A stretch of 64,000 nucleotides of DNA from Gemmatimonadota bacterium (GTDB lineage: Bacteria; Gemmatimonadota; Gemmatimonadetes; Longimicrobiales; Gaopeijiaceae). The translations under genes and the position numbers were made by a program. The stretch covers positions 1 through 64,000 of the forward strand of contig JAUIKL010000003.1 of the NCBI GenBank assembly GCA_030430625.1. Reading direction: 5' to 3'. The notes under the pieces are model-generated. The model was not told the DNA's origin and ran no database searches. It saw only the letters and a program-made list of their open reading frames with translations. This document shows positions 38,393 to 47,213 of the stretch, piece by piece; position 1 is the stretch's first letter, and every line of letters begins with the position of its first letter.

Positions 38393-38712
38393 GACAGCTC
38401 CTCACCGATGGCCGACCACATCGAGCGCAGGGTCGATTGAGCGTGCGCCAGTCGTGTCCGCCCCTCGGCCGTGACCGAGTACGTCTTTCGGGGACGGCCT
38501 CCGCTCGAGGGGCTCCGCGCCGCCGTGTGTCCTTCCAGCCACCCCTTCTTTTCGAGGCGGCGGAGGGTGAGGTAGACAGCGGCCTGGGCCACGTCCTGGT
38601 CCGTCTGCTCGCTCAACAGCTCGGTCACGGACACCCCGTAGGCGTCGTCTCGGAGCTGGAGGACCGCCAGAAGCACGAGGTGCTCGAACTCGCCCAGGAT
38701 GTACCGCCCCAT
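38389..38712 (-). CDS. PadR family transcriptional regulator (107 aa)
   Basis: PadR protein MGRYILGEFEHLVLLAVLQL with recognition part AAVYLTLRRLEKKGWLEGH and wing GGRPRKTYSVTAEGRTRL. ATG 38712 is 157 bp from the start of the divergent choice-of-anchor gene. It forms a 4-nt overlap with the downstream permease gene. It is the only PadR-permease pair of the window on the minus strand. Confidence 0.91.
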   Translation of the reverse strand: MGRYILGEFEHLVLLAVLQLRDDAYGVSVTELLSEQTDQDVAQAAVYLTLRRLEKKGWLEGHTAARSPSSGGRPRKTYSVTAEGRTRLAHAQSTLRSMWSAIGEELS

Positions 38713-38734
38713 GCCCGCCCTCCCGTCCCTTTGA

Positions 38735-38754
38735 GTATACGAAGTTAAGTATAC
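38735..38754. promoter_or_regulatory. Twin GTATAC sites upstream of the third PadR gene
   Basis: Two copies of the self-complementary hexamer GTATAC (38735-38740 and 38749-38754), 14 bp centre to centre, lie 22-42 bp upstream of the PadR start. The AT-rich block stands out from its GC-rich surroundings. Likely operator, possibly overlapping the -10 on the minus strand (TATACT). Confidence 0.4.
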
Positions 38755-38869
38755 AAGATTGAGTGTAGTGGGGAAGTCCATGGAGCGGGGGAGCCTGGAG
38801 GCCGTTCGGCGGGTACCTTCTCCTCCCTTCGCACGCAGTCGAACCACCCGGAATCTTCAGAGGTCCGAA

Positions 38870-41245
38870 ATGGGGAAGTCGTCCCTTCCGAAGCTCGTCC
38901 TCGCCGCCGCAGCCCTCGCGGTCGCCCACCCCGCGTCCGCCCAGGAGCCGAACTTCGGTCGAGCCGTGGCGATGACCGGCAGCGAACTCTTCGTCGGGCA
39001 GCCCGTGAATTGGTACGGGCCGGGGACCGTGTACGCGTATACGCGCTCCGGTTCGAGTGGCTGGGCCGAACGGCAACTCGTCACGGCACCCGACTCGTCG
39101 AGGATGGACGACTTCGGGCGGGCCGTAGCCGCCGAAGGGAACACCCTCGTCGTCGGCGCTCCCCGCAAGCACGACGGCGCGGGCGTGGTCTACGTCTTCG
39201 GGCGGGCCTCGGCTTCCGCGCCGTGGGCGCACACGGCGACGCTGACGCCTCCGGAGGAAGACGGGGAAGCCCAGCTCGGTCGAGCGCTCGCTCTGCGGGG
39301 AGACGACCTCCTCGTCGGTGCACCCGAGGCGGGATCCGCTGGTGCGGTCCACCATTTCCGACGGAGCGGGCAGCGATGGACGCTGGTCGGTTCGATGCGG
39401 CCGGACGATGGCGAAGCGGATGGTTTCGGTGCGTCCATTTCATGGGATGACGAATCCGCGCTGATCGGCGCTCCCGACTCCGACGGGCGCGCCGGTCGTG
39501 TGTATGCAGCCTCGGAATCGGGGGCGTCCTGGAGCGTCGGGCCCGCCCTCACACTGCCCGCCTCGTTCTCCGCCGAGAACGCGGGAGCGGGCGCGAGCGT
39601 CCTCCTCGGAGACGGGCAGGCGTTCGTCGGCGCGCCGGGGGCCGGCGCGGTGGCGGTGCTCGACAGAGGGCAGGGCTCGTGGACCGTTCGTGAGACGCTC
39701 GTCTCCCCCGAGGACGCGGAAGGATCCCAGTTCGGCTTCGCGGTGACGCAGGCCGGCGACGAGTTGTGGGTCGGTGCCCCCGGCCTCCACCGCAGGAACG
39801 GTCGGGTCTTCCGCTACCGGACGACCGCGGCGGGAGGGTGGGGGAGCCCCACCCGCCTGGATCCCGACGACACGTCGGGAGCGTCGTGGCCGCTCGGCTT
39901 CGGCTACGCGCTCGCCTCGTCGGGGGACGGTGCGGTCGTCTCCATGCCGAGTCGGGACTTCGGCGAGGGGCGGGTCATGGCGCTCGGTCGGACGGCGTCC
40001 GGCTGGTCTTCGGGCGAACTCCTGGAAGGCAGGATCTACCGGATCGGTTCGGAACTCGAGACGGGGGCCCGCTGCGATGGGGGCCAGATGACCGAGTTTC
40101 CTTGCACGAACATGGAGATGGTCGCGCACATGCCGATCAGCGATCTCGGCGGTGAGCGCGGTGTGTGGGTGAACGACGTGTGGGGGTGGACCGATCCCGA
40201 TACCGGGAAGCGGTACGCGCTCGTCGCGCGCCGGGATGGGGCGTCCTTCGTCGATGTCTCCGACGCCACCGCGCCGCGGCTCGTCGGCAATCTGCCGAGG
40301 ACGGTGGGGTCGCCTCCCTCGGTCTGGCGCGACATCAAGGTGATCGACGAGACCGCGTACATCGTCTCCGATGGAGCGGGCGCGCACGGCATGCAGGTCT
40401 TCGATCTCAAGCGACTCCGGGAGGTCGGGGCCGAGCCCGTCGACTTCGAGCCGAACACGACCTACCACGAGGTCTTCTCGGCGCACAACGTCGTGGCCGA
40501 CACCGCTTCCAAGTTCCTCTACATCGTCGCGGCCAACGGCGGAGGCCGGACGTGTGGCGGCGGTCTCCACATGGTGGACGCCCGCGACCCGCTGAACCCC
40601 GAGTTCGCAGGCTGCTACCACGATACCGCGAGCCCTGGCGCTCGCGGGTACACGCACGATGCCCAGTGCCTGGTCTACGAGGGGCCGGACGACGACTACC
40701 GCGGTCGGCAGATCTGTGTGGGCTCCAACGAGTCCGAACTCAACATCGCCGACGTGACCGACAAGTCGAATCCGGTGACGGTCGCCCGGATGAGCTATCC
40801 GAACGTCTCGTACGCCCACCAGGGGTGGTTCGACGAAGAGCAGCGTTTCTTCTACATGAACGACGAACTGGACGAGGTGGCCGGAAACACCGACGGGACC
40901 CGGACCATCGTCTGGGACCTGACCGAACTCGACGACCCGGTCGTGGCCAACCAGTACATCGGGCCCGTCCGCGCCACGGACCACAACCTCTACGTCGTCG
41001 GCGACCGGATGTACCAGTCGAACTACGGGAGCGGTCTCCGGGTGATCGACATCAGCGATCGTGCCAACCCGCACGAGGTCGCTTTCTTCGACAGTGCGCC
41101 GTACAACAACAACGACCCGGGCACGAGCGCCGGGCAGAGTGGTGCGTGGAGTAACTACCCGTTCTTCGAGGACGGTCTGGTGATCTTCACCAGCGTGCGC
41201 GAAGGCCTGTTCATCATGCGGGTGAGCCCGCCGCCGGTCAGCTGA
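38870..41245 (+). CDS. Secreted FG-GAP + choice-of-anchor-B protein (791 aa)
   Basis: ATG 38870 follows AGAGG. Signal peptide MGKSSLPKLVLAAAALAVAHPASA. Residues about 25-370 carry FG-GAP/integrin-alpha-like repeats (FGRAVAMTGSELFVGQPV, FGRAVAAEGNTLVVGAPRK, FGASISWDDESALIGAPDSD), forming a beta-propeller. Residues about 395-785 form a choice-of-anchor-B domain with LVIVD-type repeats (GASFVDVSDATAPRLVGNLP, HMVDARDPLNPEF, LNIADVTDKSNPV, RVIDISDRANPHEVAFFDS). The function is unknown. A clear paralogue lies at 42917-45325 in opposite orientation. Confidence 0.84.
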   Translation: MGKSSLPKLVLAAAALAVAHPASAQEPNFGRAVAMTGSELFVGQPVNWYGPGTVYAYTRSGSSGWAERQLVTAPDSSRMDDFGRAVAAEGNTLVVGAPRKHDGAGVVYVFGRASASAPWAHTATLTPPEEDGEAQLGRALALRGDDLLVGAPEAGSAGAVHHFRRSGQRWTLVGSMRPDDGEADGFGASISWDDESALIGAPDSDGRAGRVYAASESGASWSVGPALTLPASFSAENAGAGASVLLGDGQAFVGAPGAGAVAVLDRGQGSWTVRETLVSPEDAEGSQFGFAVTQAGDELWVGAPGLHRRNGRVFRYRTTAAGGWGSPTRLDPDDTSGASWPLGFGYALASSGDGAVVSMPSRDFGEGRVMALGRTASGWSSGELLEGRIYRIGSELETGARCDGGQMTEFPCTNMEMVAHMPISDLGGERGVWVNDVWGWTDPDTGKRYALVARRDGASFVDVSDATAPRLVGNLPRTVGSPPSVWRDIKVIDETAYIVSDGAGAHGMQVFDLKRLREVGAEPVDFEPNTTYHEVFSAHNVVADTASKFLYIVAANGGGRTCGGGLHMVDARDPLNPEFAGCYHDTASPGARGYTHDAQCLVYEGPDDDYRGRQICVGSNESELNIADVTDKSNPVTVARMSYPNVSYAHQGWFDEEQRFFYMNDELDEVAGNTDGTRTIVWDLTELDDPVVANQYIGPVRATDHNLYVVGDRMYQSNYGSGLRVIDISDRANPHEVAFFDSAPYNNNDPGTSAGQSGAWSNYPFFEDGLVIFTSVREGLFIMRVSPPPVS

Positions 41246-41255
41246 GGAGCGGGGC

Positions 41256-41750
41256 GTGGCGAAGCGATCGAAGGGACGTACGGGTGCTTCTCGTGCGGGG
41301 GGCTGGAAGTGGGGTGCGGTACTCGGGGTCTCGATTGTCGTCGCGGCTTGCACCGATCCCCTCGTCTACGATGATCTGTCGGGTGACTTCTCTGGCTCGT
41401 TCACGAGTGTCGAGCCCGGCGGACAGCAGTTCGACGGGGTGTTCTCGCTGAGCCTGACCCAGGTCGAGGGTGCTGTCACCGGCTCGTTCGAGATCGACGG
41501 TACGATCATGGGGCAGGGCTCGGTCGAGACGACGACCACGGGGGGCGTGGTGGCGACGATTCCACTCGGCGAGCATCCGACCTTTCAGGTCGACATCGCG
41601 TATTCCTTCTGCCCGCAGGACACGATCGGGTTTGCGGCCTCGTTCGATTCCTCGACCGAGACGCTGACGTTGGTCGGTGACCTCGACATTCCGAACTCGT
41701 CCTGCAATGTACTGACTGCCTATCCGATCAACGTCGCGCTGACTCGATGA
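41256..41750 (+). CDS. Hypothetical lipoprotein (164 aa)
   Basis: GTG 41256 with GAGGAG upstream. A hydrophobic signal ends SIVVAAC, so it is lipidated. The remainder is a beta-sandwich-like sequence of alternating short strands (SGSFTSVEPGGQQFDGVFSL, GTIMGQGSVETTTTGG), with a pair of Cys in the second half. I do not recognise the family. The gene starts 10 bp after the choice-of-anchor gene and overlaps the RCC1 gene by 4 nt, so the three probably form an operon. Confidence 0.68.
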   Translation: MAKRSKGRTGASRAGGWKWGAVLGVSIVVAACTDPLVYDDLSGDFSGSFTSVEPGGQQFDGVFSLSLTQVEGAVTGSFEIDGTIMGQGSVETTTTGGVVATIPLGEHPTFQVDIAYSFCPQDTIGFAASFDSSTETLTLVGDLDIPNSSCNVLTAYPINVALTR

Positions 41751-42883
41751 TGCGGGCCCGAGGCGCGATCAGGCTGTTGACCACGGTGCTGTTCACGCTC
41801 TTCGGGGCCGCTTGCGGTGAGGCAGGGATCGAGCCTGAGAACCCCTCCGATGGTGCCATCACCTTTGCCACGATCGGAGCGGGCGAGGGCCACACCTGTG
41901 CGTTGACGTCGGACGGCGTTGCCTACTGCTGGGGGAGTAACCGGGATGGGCAGCTCGGGATCGGGTCCGACTTCGTCCCCGGTCCGATCCACCAGGTGAC
42001 AGGGGACCTGACATTCTCGATGCTCTCGGTCGGCTGGGCGCACACCTGCGCGCTCACGCCCGAAGGGATCGCGTACTGTTGGGGCGGGAACAACAGCGGA
42101 CAGTTGGGGACGGGGAACCAGACGGACAGTGACGTTCCCGCACCGGTCCTGACCGGGGCTCGGTTTTCGTCCATCGCCGCGGGCGGAGCGCACACGTGCG
42201 CGGTCGCCGTGTCCGGGAGTGTTCTCTGCTGGGGCTTCAACGGGAACGGTGAGCTCGGTGACGGGACGTACGAGACGCGCACGACTCCCACGCTCCTCTC
42301 GGGTGGCCTTCCTCTCGTGTCAGTGGCTTTAGGTGGCAACCACGGATGCGGGTTGACCGACAACGGGGCGGCGTACTGTTGGGGGAGCGGGGGGAATGGG
42401 CAGCTCGGCATCGGCCCTGGGGGAAGCACCTCCCCCGTGCCTGTGGACGGCGGGTATACGTTCGACGAGGTGGCCCTGGGGTCGACCTTCACGTGCGGTA
42501 TCGAAGCGTCTGGCGCCGTCCTCTGCTGGGGAGAGTTGTTCGGTCTCGATCCAGTTTCGATTGCCTCGGGGACCTCGTTCCGTGGCTCTGCGGCAGGCTT
42601 CAGACATGCGTGTGCCATCGATTCGTCCGGGGCGGGACATTGCTGGGGCGACGGCGACTGGTCGACCTTCGGTGCCGGAGCGAACGATACCGCGATGGCC
42701 CCTGTGCCGATCGCCGGCGGGCACGTCTTCCGTGACCTGGCCGGGGGGTGGCGCCATTCGTGCGGCGTCGCGGTCGATGGGACTGCGCTGTGCTGGGGCG
42801 TCAACCAGTTCGGTCAACTCGGGACCACAGCGGTCGATGAGATCGCGAATGTCCCCGTCGTCGTCGAAGCCGAGAGGCGTTAG
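41747..42883 (+). CDS. RCC1-type seven-bladed propeller lipoprotein (378 aa)
   Basis: The ATG overlaps the upstream stop (ATGA). Signal: MMRARGAIRLLTTVLFTLFG, ending in a lipobox-like GAAC. Seven RCC1 repeats can be read, each about 45-50 residues with a pattern like GEGHTCALTSDGVAYCWGSN and GQLG, consistent with a closed seven-bladed propeller. Each blade carries a Cys pair (C-x7-10-CWG), probably a disulfide on the extracytoplasmic side. Bacterial secreted RCC1 proteins are surface proteins with unknown partners. Confidence 0.86.
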   Translation: MMRARGAIRLLTTVLFTLFGAACGEAGIEPENPSDGAITFATIGAGEGHTCALTSDGVAYCWGSNRDGQLGIGSDFVPGPIHQVTGDLTFSMLSVGWAHTCALTPEGIAYCWGGNNSGQLGTGNQTDSDVPAPVLTGARFSSIAAGGAHTCAVAVSGSVLCWGFNGNGELGDGTYETRTTPTLLSGGLPLVSVALGGNHGCGLTDNGAAYCWGSGGNGQLGIGPGGSTSPVPVDGGYTFDEVALGSTFTCGIEASGAVLCWGELFGLDPVSIASGTSFRGSAAGFRHACAIDSSGAGHCWGDGDWSTFGAGANDTAMAPVPIAGGHVFRDLAGGWRHSCGVAVDGTALCWGVNQFGQLGTTAVDEIANVPVVVEAERR

Positions 42884-42916
42884 CACTGTGGGGAGCGGGA
42901 GGGAGACCGGCCCCCT

Positions 42917-45325
42917 TTACGTCACCGGCCGCTGCGGCCGCAGGATGAACAACCCTTCGTTCATGCTCGACACCACGATCATCCCGCTCTCGAAGAAGGG
43001 CCACGCCGTCCACGCGCCTCCGCCGAATCCGGGCGGGTTCTCCCCGTAGGGCGTCGTGTCGAACCAGCCGATCTCGACGGGGCTCTCCGGGTCGGAGACG
43101 TCGAGGACCCGAAAGCCCGCCTGGTAATTGGCCAGGTAGGCCCGGCTTCCCGAGATGAAGAGGTTGTGGTCGGTGGCCTGGTCGGGCCCGAGGTGTTCAC
43201 CGATGAGGATCGGATCGTCCAACTCCGCGACGTCGTAGATGAGGGTCCGAGTCCGGTCGGTGGTACCGACGATCTCGTCCAACTCGTCGTTGACGTAGAG
43301 GTATCGGTGATCCTCGGTCAGCCAGCCCTGGTGGATGTAGGCAGTCCCGGGATGGCTCGCGGTCGAGATCGGGCGCGGTGCGGATTTGTCCGTGACGTCG
43401 ACGATCCGCATGGCGGTCTCGTTCGAGGCGAAGCAGATCTGGCGGCCCGTGTAGTTCTCGTCGGGTCCCCGGTACACCGTGCACTGTGCGTCGTGTGTGC
43501 GACCGCTCCAGATAAGCCCTTCCGTGTCGGTGAAGCAGCCCGCGAAGGTTGGCTGGAGCGGCTCGCGGATGTCGATCATGTGAAGGCCGCCCCCACACGA
43601 CTGCCCCCCCGTGTTCGTACCGACGGTATACGCGAAGCCGGACTCGGTGTCGATCACGAGGTTGTGGGCGCTGGCCACCTGGTCGTAGCGGGCGTCGGGC
43701 TCGAAGGTTGCCGGCTCTCCTCCCGAGAGGCCGCGTAGGCGCGCGAGGTCGAAAACGAGGAGGCCGTGCTCTCCGGCCCCGTCACCCGTCATGAAGGCGT
43801 GATCCCGGTAGACCTTGATGTCTCGCGCATGGGAGGGGTTGGCAGGCATCAGTCCCAGAAAGGACGGAGCGCCGGGGTCGGTCACATCGATGAAGGCCAG
43901 CCCGGCCGTGCGACCGGCCAGAACGTACTCCCGACCCGTCTCGGGATCGGTCCATCCCCAGATGTCGGTCATGCCCTCGCCCGGCTGGGCCCCGAGCGCC
44001 GACAGGGGAAGGAAGGAGACGAGGTCGACCCCGTCACACGAGAAGCCGGCCGCTTCGCCGTCCGAACACCGAATGGGCTCGGTCCCCGCCACAGCGGCGA
44101 GTTCGGACACCGGCTCGAGCCAGACCGGTGACCCGTCCGTGTCGAGTCCGAAGACCGCGACGCGCCCGTCACCCCCGAACGCGCCGGGTGCCCCCACCGC
44201 GGCGACCGTACCGTCGAGTCCGACCGACACCCCGAAGCCGGAGTCGTCGATCCCACCGGGTGTGAGGGTTCGTTCGAGTGCCCAGCCGGCAGCACGCCGC
44301 CCGTACACGTAGACCCTCCCTTCGCCTTCGAATGCGAAGGGAGACCCGACGAGCAGTCGGTCGCCATCGAGAGCGAGGGCGGAGCCGAAGCCCAGGGCGT
44401 TCGGGCCGGTTGCTCCGGGTGGAACCAGGGTGTCGACCGCTGTCCACGACCTGTCGGCGCTGGGTTCGTAGCGGATGACCCTGCCCGCGCCCGGTGCCGA
44501 GGCGAAGAGGGTCTCGCCCGACCGGTCCAGAGCGACGACGCCTCCGAGGAGCGCACCCGCCGCCGACGAGTCCGCCTCGACGAGGCCGAGCACCTCCCCA
44601 TCGCTGCCGGCAGAAAACACGGTCACCATGCCGCCGATCCCGGTCTGCGCGGCGCCCACCGCGAGTCGATCCTCGGACAGAGAGAGGGACGGGGCGAAGG
44701 CAGTCGAAGCGTGGTCTACCGTCATCGTGGCCTCCACCGCCCACCCGTCGTCGGTTCGAGTCAGGAGCTGCACCCGTCCCGGCTCCAGGAAGCCACCGGC
44801 CACGGCCATCCGGCGCCCGTTCGGAGAGAGTGCGACCGTCCGGGCGGGCGGACCCATCAAGCTGCTTAGGGTCGCCATGTCGAGCCCTCCCGAGGGAAGG
44901 CCGGAGGGCGTGGTCGCGCTCGGATCCATCTGCACGCGGGTGCGGGGCGACCATACCCCGTCGACCCGCTCGTACCAGTGACCGGCCTCCCGGCCAGCCG
45001 GGTCGCCACTTCCCACGATCAGGGTGCCGCCGCGCGCCGCGACGGTCGGAACCAGCGTCTCGCCGGGATAGCCGCCCGGTAGCTTCGCGAGCCTATCGTG
45101 CTCGACCCACTCGCCCTCGGTGTTCGGGCGAAAGACGACGGCCGTGGGTGCCCCGACCGCATTCCCCGGTTTGACGACGACGACGTCCTGTCCGACGACC
45201 GCCACAGCGGCGCCGAACTGATCCTGGGCGAGCAGGGGCGTGGCTGTGCCCGAGCCGCCTACGAGGGCGAGCGCCGCCGCGGCGCGGATCGCGCGGGTAG
45301 CGAGTGGATGGGCGACGATCGGCAC
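42917..45325 (-). CDS. Secreted FG-GAP + choice-of-anchor-B protein, second copy (about 802 aa)
   Basis: Paralogue of 38870-41245 with the same plan: FG-GAP propeller (FGAAVAVVGQDVVVVKP, FGSALALDGDRLLVGSPF, FGVSVGLDGTVAAVGAPG), then LVIVD/choice-of-anchor-B repeats (AFIDVTDPGAPSFLGLMP, HMIDIREPLQPTFAGCF, MRIVDVTDKSAP, RVLDVSDPESPVEIGWFDT). The likely start is GTG 45325; the signal follows as AIRAAAALALVGGSGTATPLLA. It converges with the RCC1 gene (33 bp apart). The gene pair looks like an inverted duplication of one ancestral unit. Confidence 0.83.
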   Translation of the reverse strand: MPIVAHPLATRAIRAAAALALVGGSGTATPLLAQDQFGAAVAVVGQDVVVVKPGNAVGAPTAVVFRPNTEGEWVEHDRLAKLPGGYPGETLVPTVAARGGTLIVGSGDPAGREAGHWYERVDGVWSPRTRVQMDPSATTPSGLPSGGLDMATLSSLMGPPARTVALSPNGRRMAVAGGFLEPGRVQLLTRTDDGWAVEATMTVDHASTAFAPSLSLSEDRLAVGAAQTGIGGMVTVFSAGSDGEVLGLVEADSSAAGALLGGVVALDRSGETLFASAPGAGRVIRYEPSADRSWTAVDTLVPPGATGPNALGFGSALALDGDRLLVGSPFAFEGEGRVYVYGRRAAGWALERTLTPGGIDDSGFGVSVGLDGTVAAVGAPGAFGGDGRVAVFGLDTDGSPVWLEPVSELAAVAGTEPIRCSDGEAAGFSCDGVDLVSFLPLSALGAQPGEGMTDIWGWTDPETGREYVLAGRTAGLAFIDVTDPGAPSFLGLMPANPSHARDIKVYRDHAFMTGDGAGEHGLLVFDLARLRGLSGGEPATFEPDARYDQVASAHNLVIDTESGFAYTVGTNTGGQSCGGGLHMIDIREPLQPTFAGCFTDTEGLIWSGRTHDAQCTVYRGPDENYTGRQICFASNETAMRIVDVTDKSAPRPISTASHPGTAYIHQGWLTEDHRYLYVNDELDEIVGTTDRTRTLIYDVAELDDPILIGEHLGPDQATDHNLFISGSRAYLANYQAGFRVLDVSDPESPVEIGWFDTTPYGENPPGFGGGAWTAWPFFESGMIVVSSMNEGLFILRPQRPVT

Positions 45326-45471
45326 CCGTCCGGTCGGCTGCTGTGGGTCGGTTGAGCGGGAGCAGTTGGGCACAGGCTTTCGGGCTCGAGACGTGCAACG
45401 GCCCCCGAAGATGGATCGGGTCATACGCATCGGCCAGCGCGTGAGGGGGAGCCTTCGGCTCGACAAAGGAA

Positions 45472-45504
45472 AACTCCTCCCCGACGGGCTGTCGGGGAGG
45501 AGTT
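45472..45504 (-). terminator. Intrinsic terminator of the gltB-amt-glnK operon
   Basis: A perfect 14-bp stem (45472-45485 with 45491-45504, 5-nt loop) lies about 50 bp after the glnK stop. On the minus strand it is followed by TTTTCCTTTG, so it fits a Rho-independent terminator well. The rest of 45326-45552 shows no gene. Confidence 0.82.
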
Positions 45505-45552
45505 GGACGCCGAGGCGCTCGAGGCTACGCGAGGACGGCGCAGAGCCGGCGT

Positions 45553-45903
45553 CTACTTCACCGGCGTCACCGCCGCCGAGTCCACCTCGCCGGTGCGGAT
45601 CCGAACGACCCGCTCGACCGGCAGGACGAAGATCTTTCCGTCGCCCACGTCCCCGGTGCGTGCGTTTTCGACGATCGCGTCGATGGTCGCCTCGACGTAC
45701 GGCTCGCTCACGCCGACATCGATCATGATCTTCTCGGTCAGTTCCATTTTTACGGTCGTGCCGCGGTACGTCTCGACGGTCTCCGCCTCGGCGCCGTGGC
45801 CGTGCACCCGGGACACCGTCATCCCCTTCACTTCGACCCGGTAGAGCGCCTTGAGGACGTCGTTGAGTCGATCGGGCCGAATGACTGCCTTGATCAGCTT
45901 CAT
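45553..45903 (-). CDS. glnK: P-II nitrogen regulator lacking Tyr51 (116 aa)
   Basis: GlnK/GlnB family protein of normal length. The core GMTVSRVHGHG and TGDVGDGKIFVLPVERVVRIRTGE are typical. In E. coli numbering the T-loop reads TYRGTTV at 45-51: Tyr46 is kept, but position 51 is Val, so uridylylation cannot occur at the usual site. Gln39 is Glu and Lys85 is Asp. The ATG overlaps the amt stop (ATGA), which fits a P-II that blocks its co-encoded ammonium channel. Signal sensing may therefore be by nucleotides or 2-oxoglutarate only, perhaps with altered affinity. Confidence 0.92.
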   Translation of the reverse strand: MKLIKAVIRPDRLNDVLKALYRVEVKGMTVSRVHGHGAEAETVETYRGTTVKMELTEKIMIDVGVSEPYVEATIDAIVENARTGDVGDGKIFVLPVERVVRIRTGEVDSAAVTPVK

Positions 45904-47213
45904 CGGGCTTCCTCCGAGGTCGTCACGAAACGCGACGGCTTGTCGTGATCGGGGTCCATGTCGAAGACGCCGACGGCCTCGTCGTCGAGGAGCAGCAGCG
46001 CGCCCTCCCCTGTCGAGTAGGCCTCCTCACCGTGGTTGGCGAGGTCGAGGCCCTGGCGTTCCTGCTTGTCGTCGACGCGAAGCGGGAGGACGAGTCCGAT
46101 CGCCTTGAGGATGCCCACGGTCAGGATCCCGCTGTAGGCGAAGACCGCGATGACCGACAGGGCCTGCGACAGCACCTGGCCCGGGTTGCCCTCGACCAGT
46201 CCGGCCGCGGGGCTGCCCAAGGACGTCTGGGCGAAGACACCGGTGAGGATCGCTCCCACGATCCCTCCCAGTCCGTGTGCGGCGAAGACGTCCAGCGAAT
46301 CGTCGAGCCGTGTTCGAGCCCGCCACTCGAGCGCGAAGTAGCTCGGCACGGCGGCGAGTGCTCCGATCACCAGAGCCGAGACCGGAGAGACGAACCCGGC
46401 CGCGGGCGTGATGGAGACGAGACCCACGACGACGCCGGTCGCGAGGCCGACTGCGGTGACCCGCTTGGTGTTCATGAGGTCCAGGATGGCCCAGACGAGG
46501 AGTGTCGCGGCCGGCGCCAACATCGTGTTGGTGAACGCCAGAACGGCGATCCCGTCGGCGGCCAGAGCGCTCCCGCCGTTGAAACCGAACCAGCCGAACC
46601 AGAGGAGGCCCGCTCCGAGGAGCACGAACGGCACGTTGTGCGGAAGGAGTGCCTGCCGACCGTAGTCCTTCCTGGGGCCGAGCACGTACGCGGCCACGAG
46701 CGCGGCCGCACCGGCGTTGACGTGCACCACGGCGCCACCGGCGAAGTCCAGGGCGCCGAGCGTGTGGTCGACCCACCCGCCACCCCACACCCAATGCGTC
46801 ACGGGGGCGTAGACCAGGACGAGCCACGCTCCGATGAAGGCCATGTAGGCAGGGAAAGCCATGCGGCCGACCACCGCGCCCGAAACGAGGGCAGCGGTGA
46901 TGATGGCGAACGTCCCCTGGAACGCGAAGAAGAGCATGTGGGGGATCGTCCCGTTGGCCTCCAGGTCGACCCCGTTCATGAGGACCATCGAGAAGTCACC
47001 GATGAAGGAGTTCCCTTCACCGAAAGCCAGGGAATACCCGACCAGGGGCCAGAGTACACCCGCCACGCTCATCGCGATGAAACTCATCATCATCGTGTTG
47101 AGCGCGTTCTTTGATCGCACCAGCCCTCCGTAGAAGAAGGCCAGCGCGGGTGTCATGAGAAGAACCAGCGCGGTCGATATGAGGACCCACGCGGTATCGG
47201 GAGCAGAGATCAT
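45900..47213 (-). CDS. amt: Ammonium transporter (437 aa)
   Basis: Amt/MEP channel with about 11 TMs and normal length. The twin pore histidines are His164 (GGAVVHVNAGAAALVAA) and His313 (DVFAAHGLGGIVGA). The signature FYGGLVRSKNALNTMMMSF is at the N-terminus. The C-terminal tail (about residues 395-437) is acidic and contacts P-II proteins in known members. ATG 47213 overlaps the gltB stop (ATGA), and its own stop overlaps the glnK ATG. The gene order gltB-amt-glnK couples ammonium entry to glutamate synthesis. Confidence 0.93.
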   Translation of the reverse strand: MISAPDTAWVLISTALVLLMTPALAFFYGGLVRSKNALNTMMMSFIAMSVAGVLWPLVGYSLAFGEGNSFIGDFSMVLMNGVDLEANGTIPHMLFFAFQGTFAIITAALVSGAVVGRMAFPAYMAFIGAWLVLVYAPVTHWVWGGGWVDHTLGALDFAGGAVVHVNAGAAALVAAYVLGPRKDYGRQALLPHNVPFVLLGAGLLWFGWFGFNGGSALAADGIAVLAFTNTMLAPAATLLVWAILDLMNTKRVTAVGLATGVVVGLVSITPAAGFVSPVSALVIGALAAVPSYFALEWRARTRLDDSLDVFAAHGLGGIVGAILTGVFAQTSLGSPAAGLVEGNPGQVLSQALSVIAVFAYSGILTVGILKAIGLVLPLRVDDKQERQGLDLANHGEEAYSTGEGALLLLDDEAVGVFDMDPDHDKPSRFVTTSEEAR

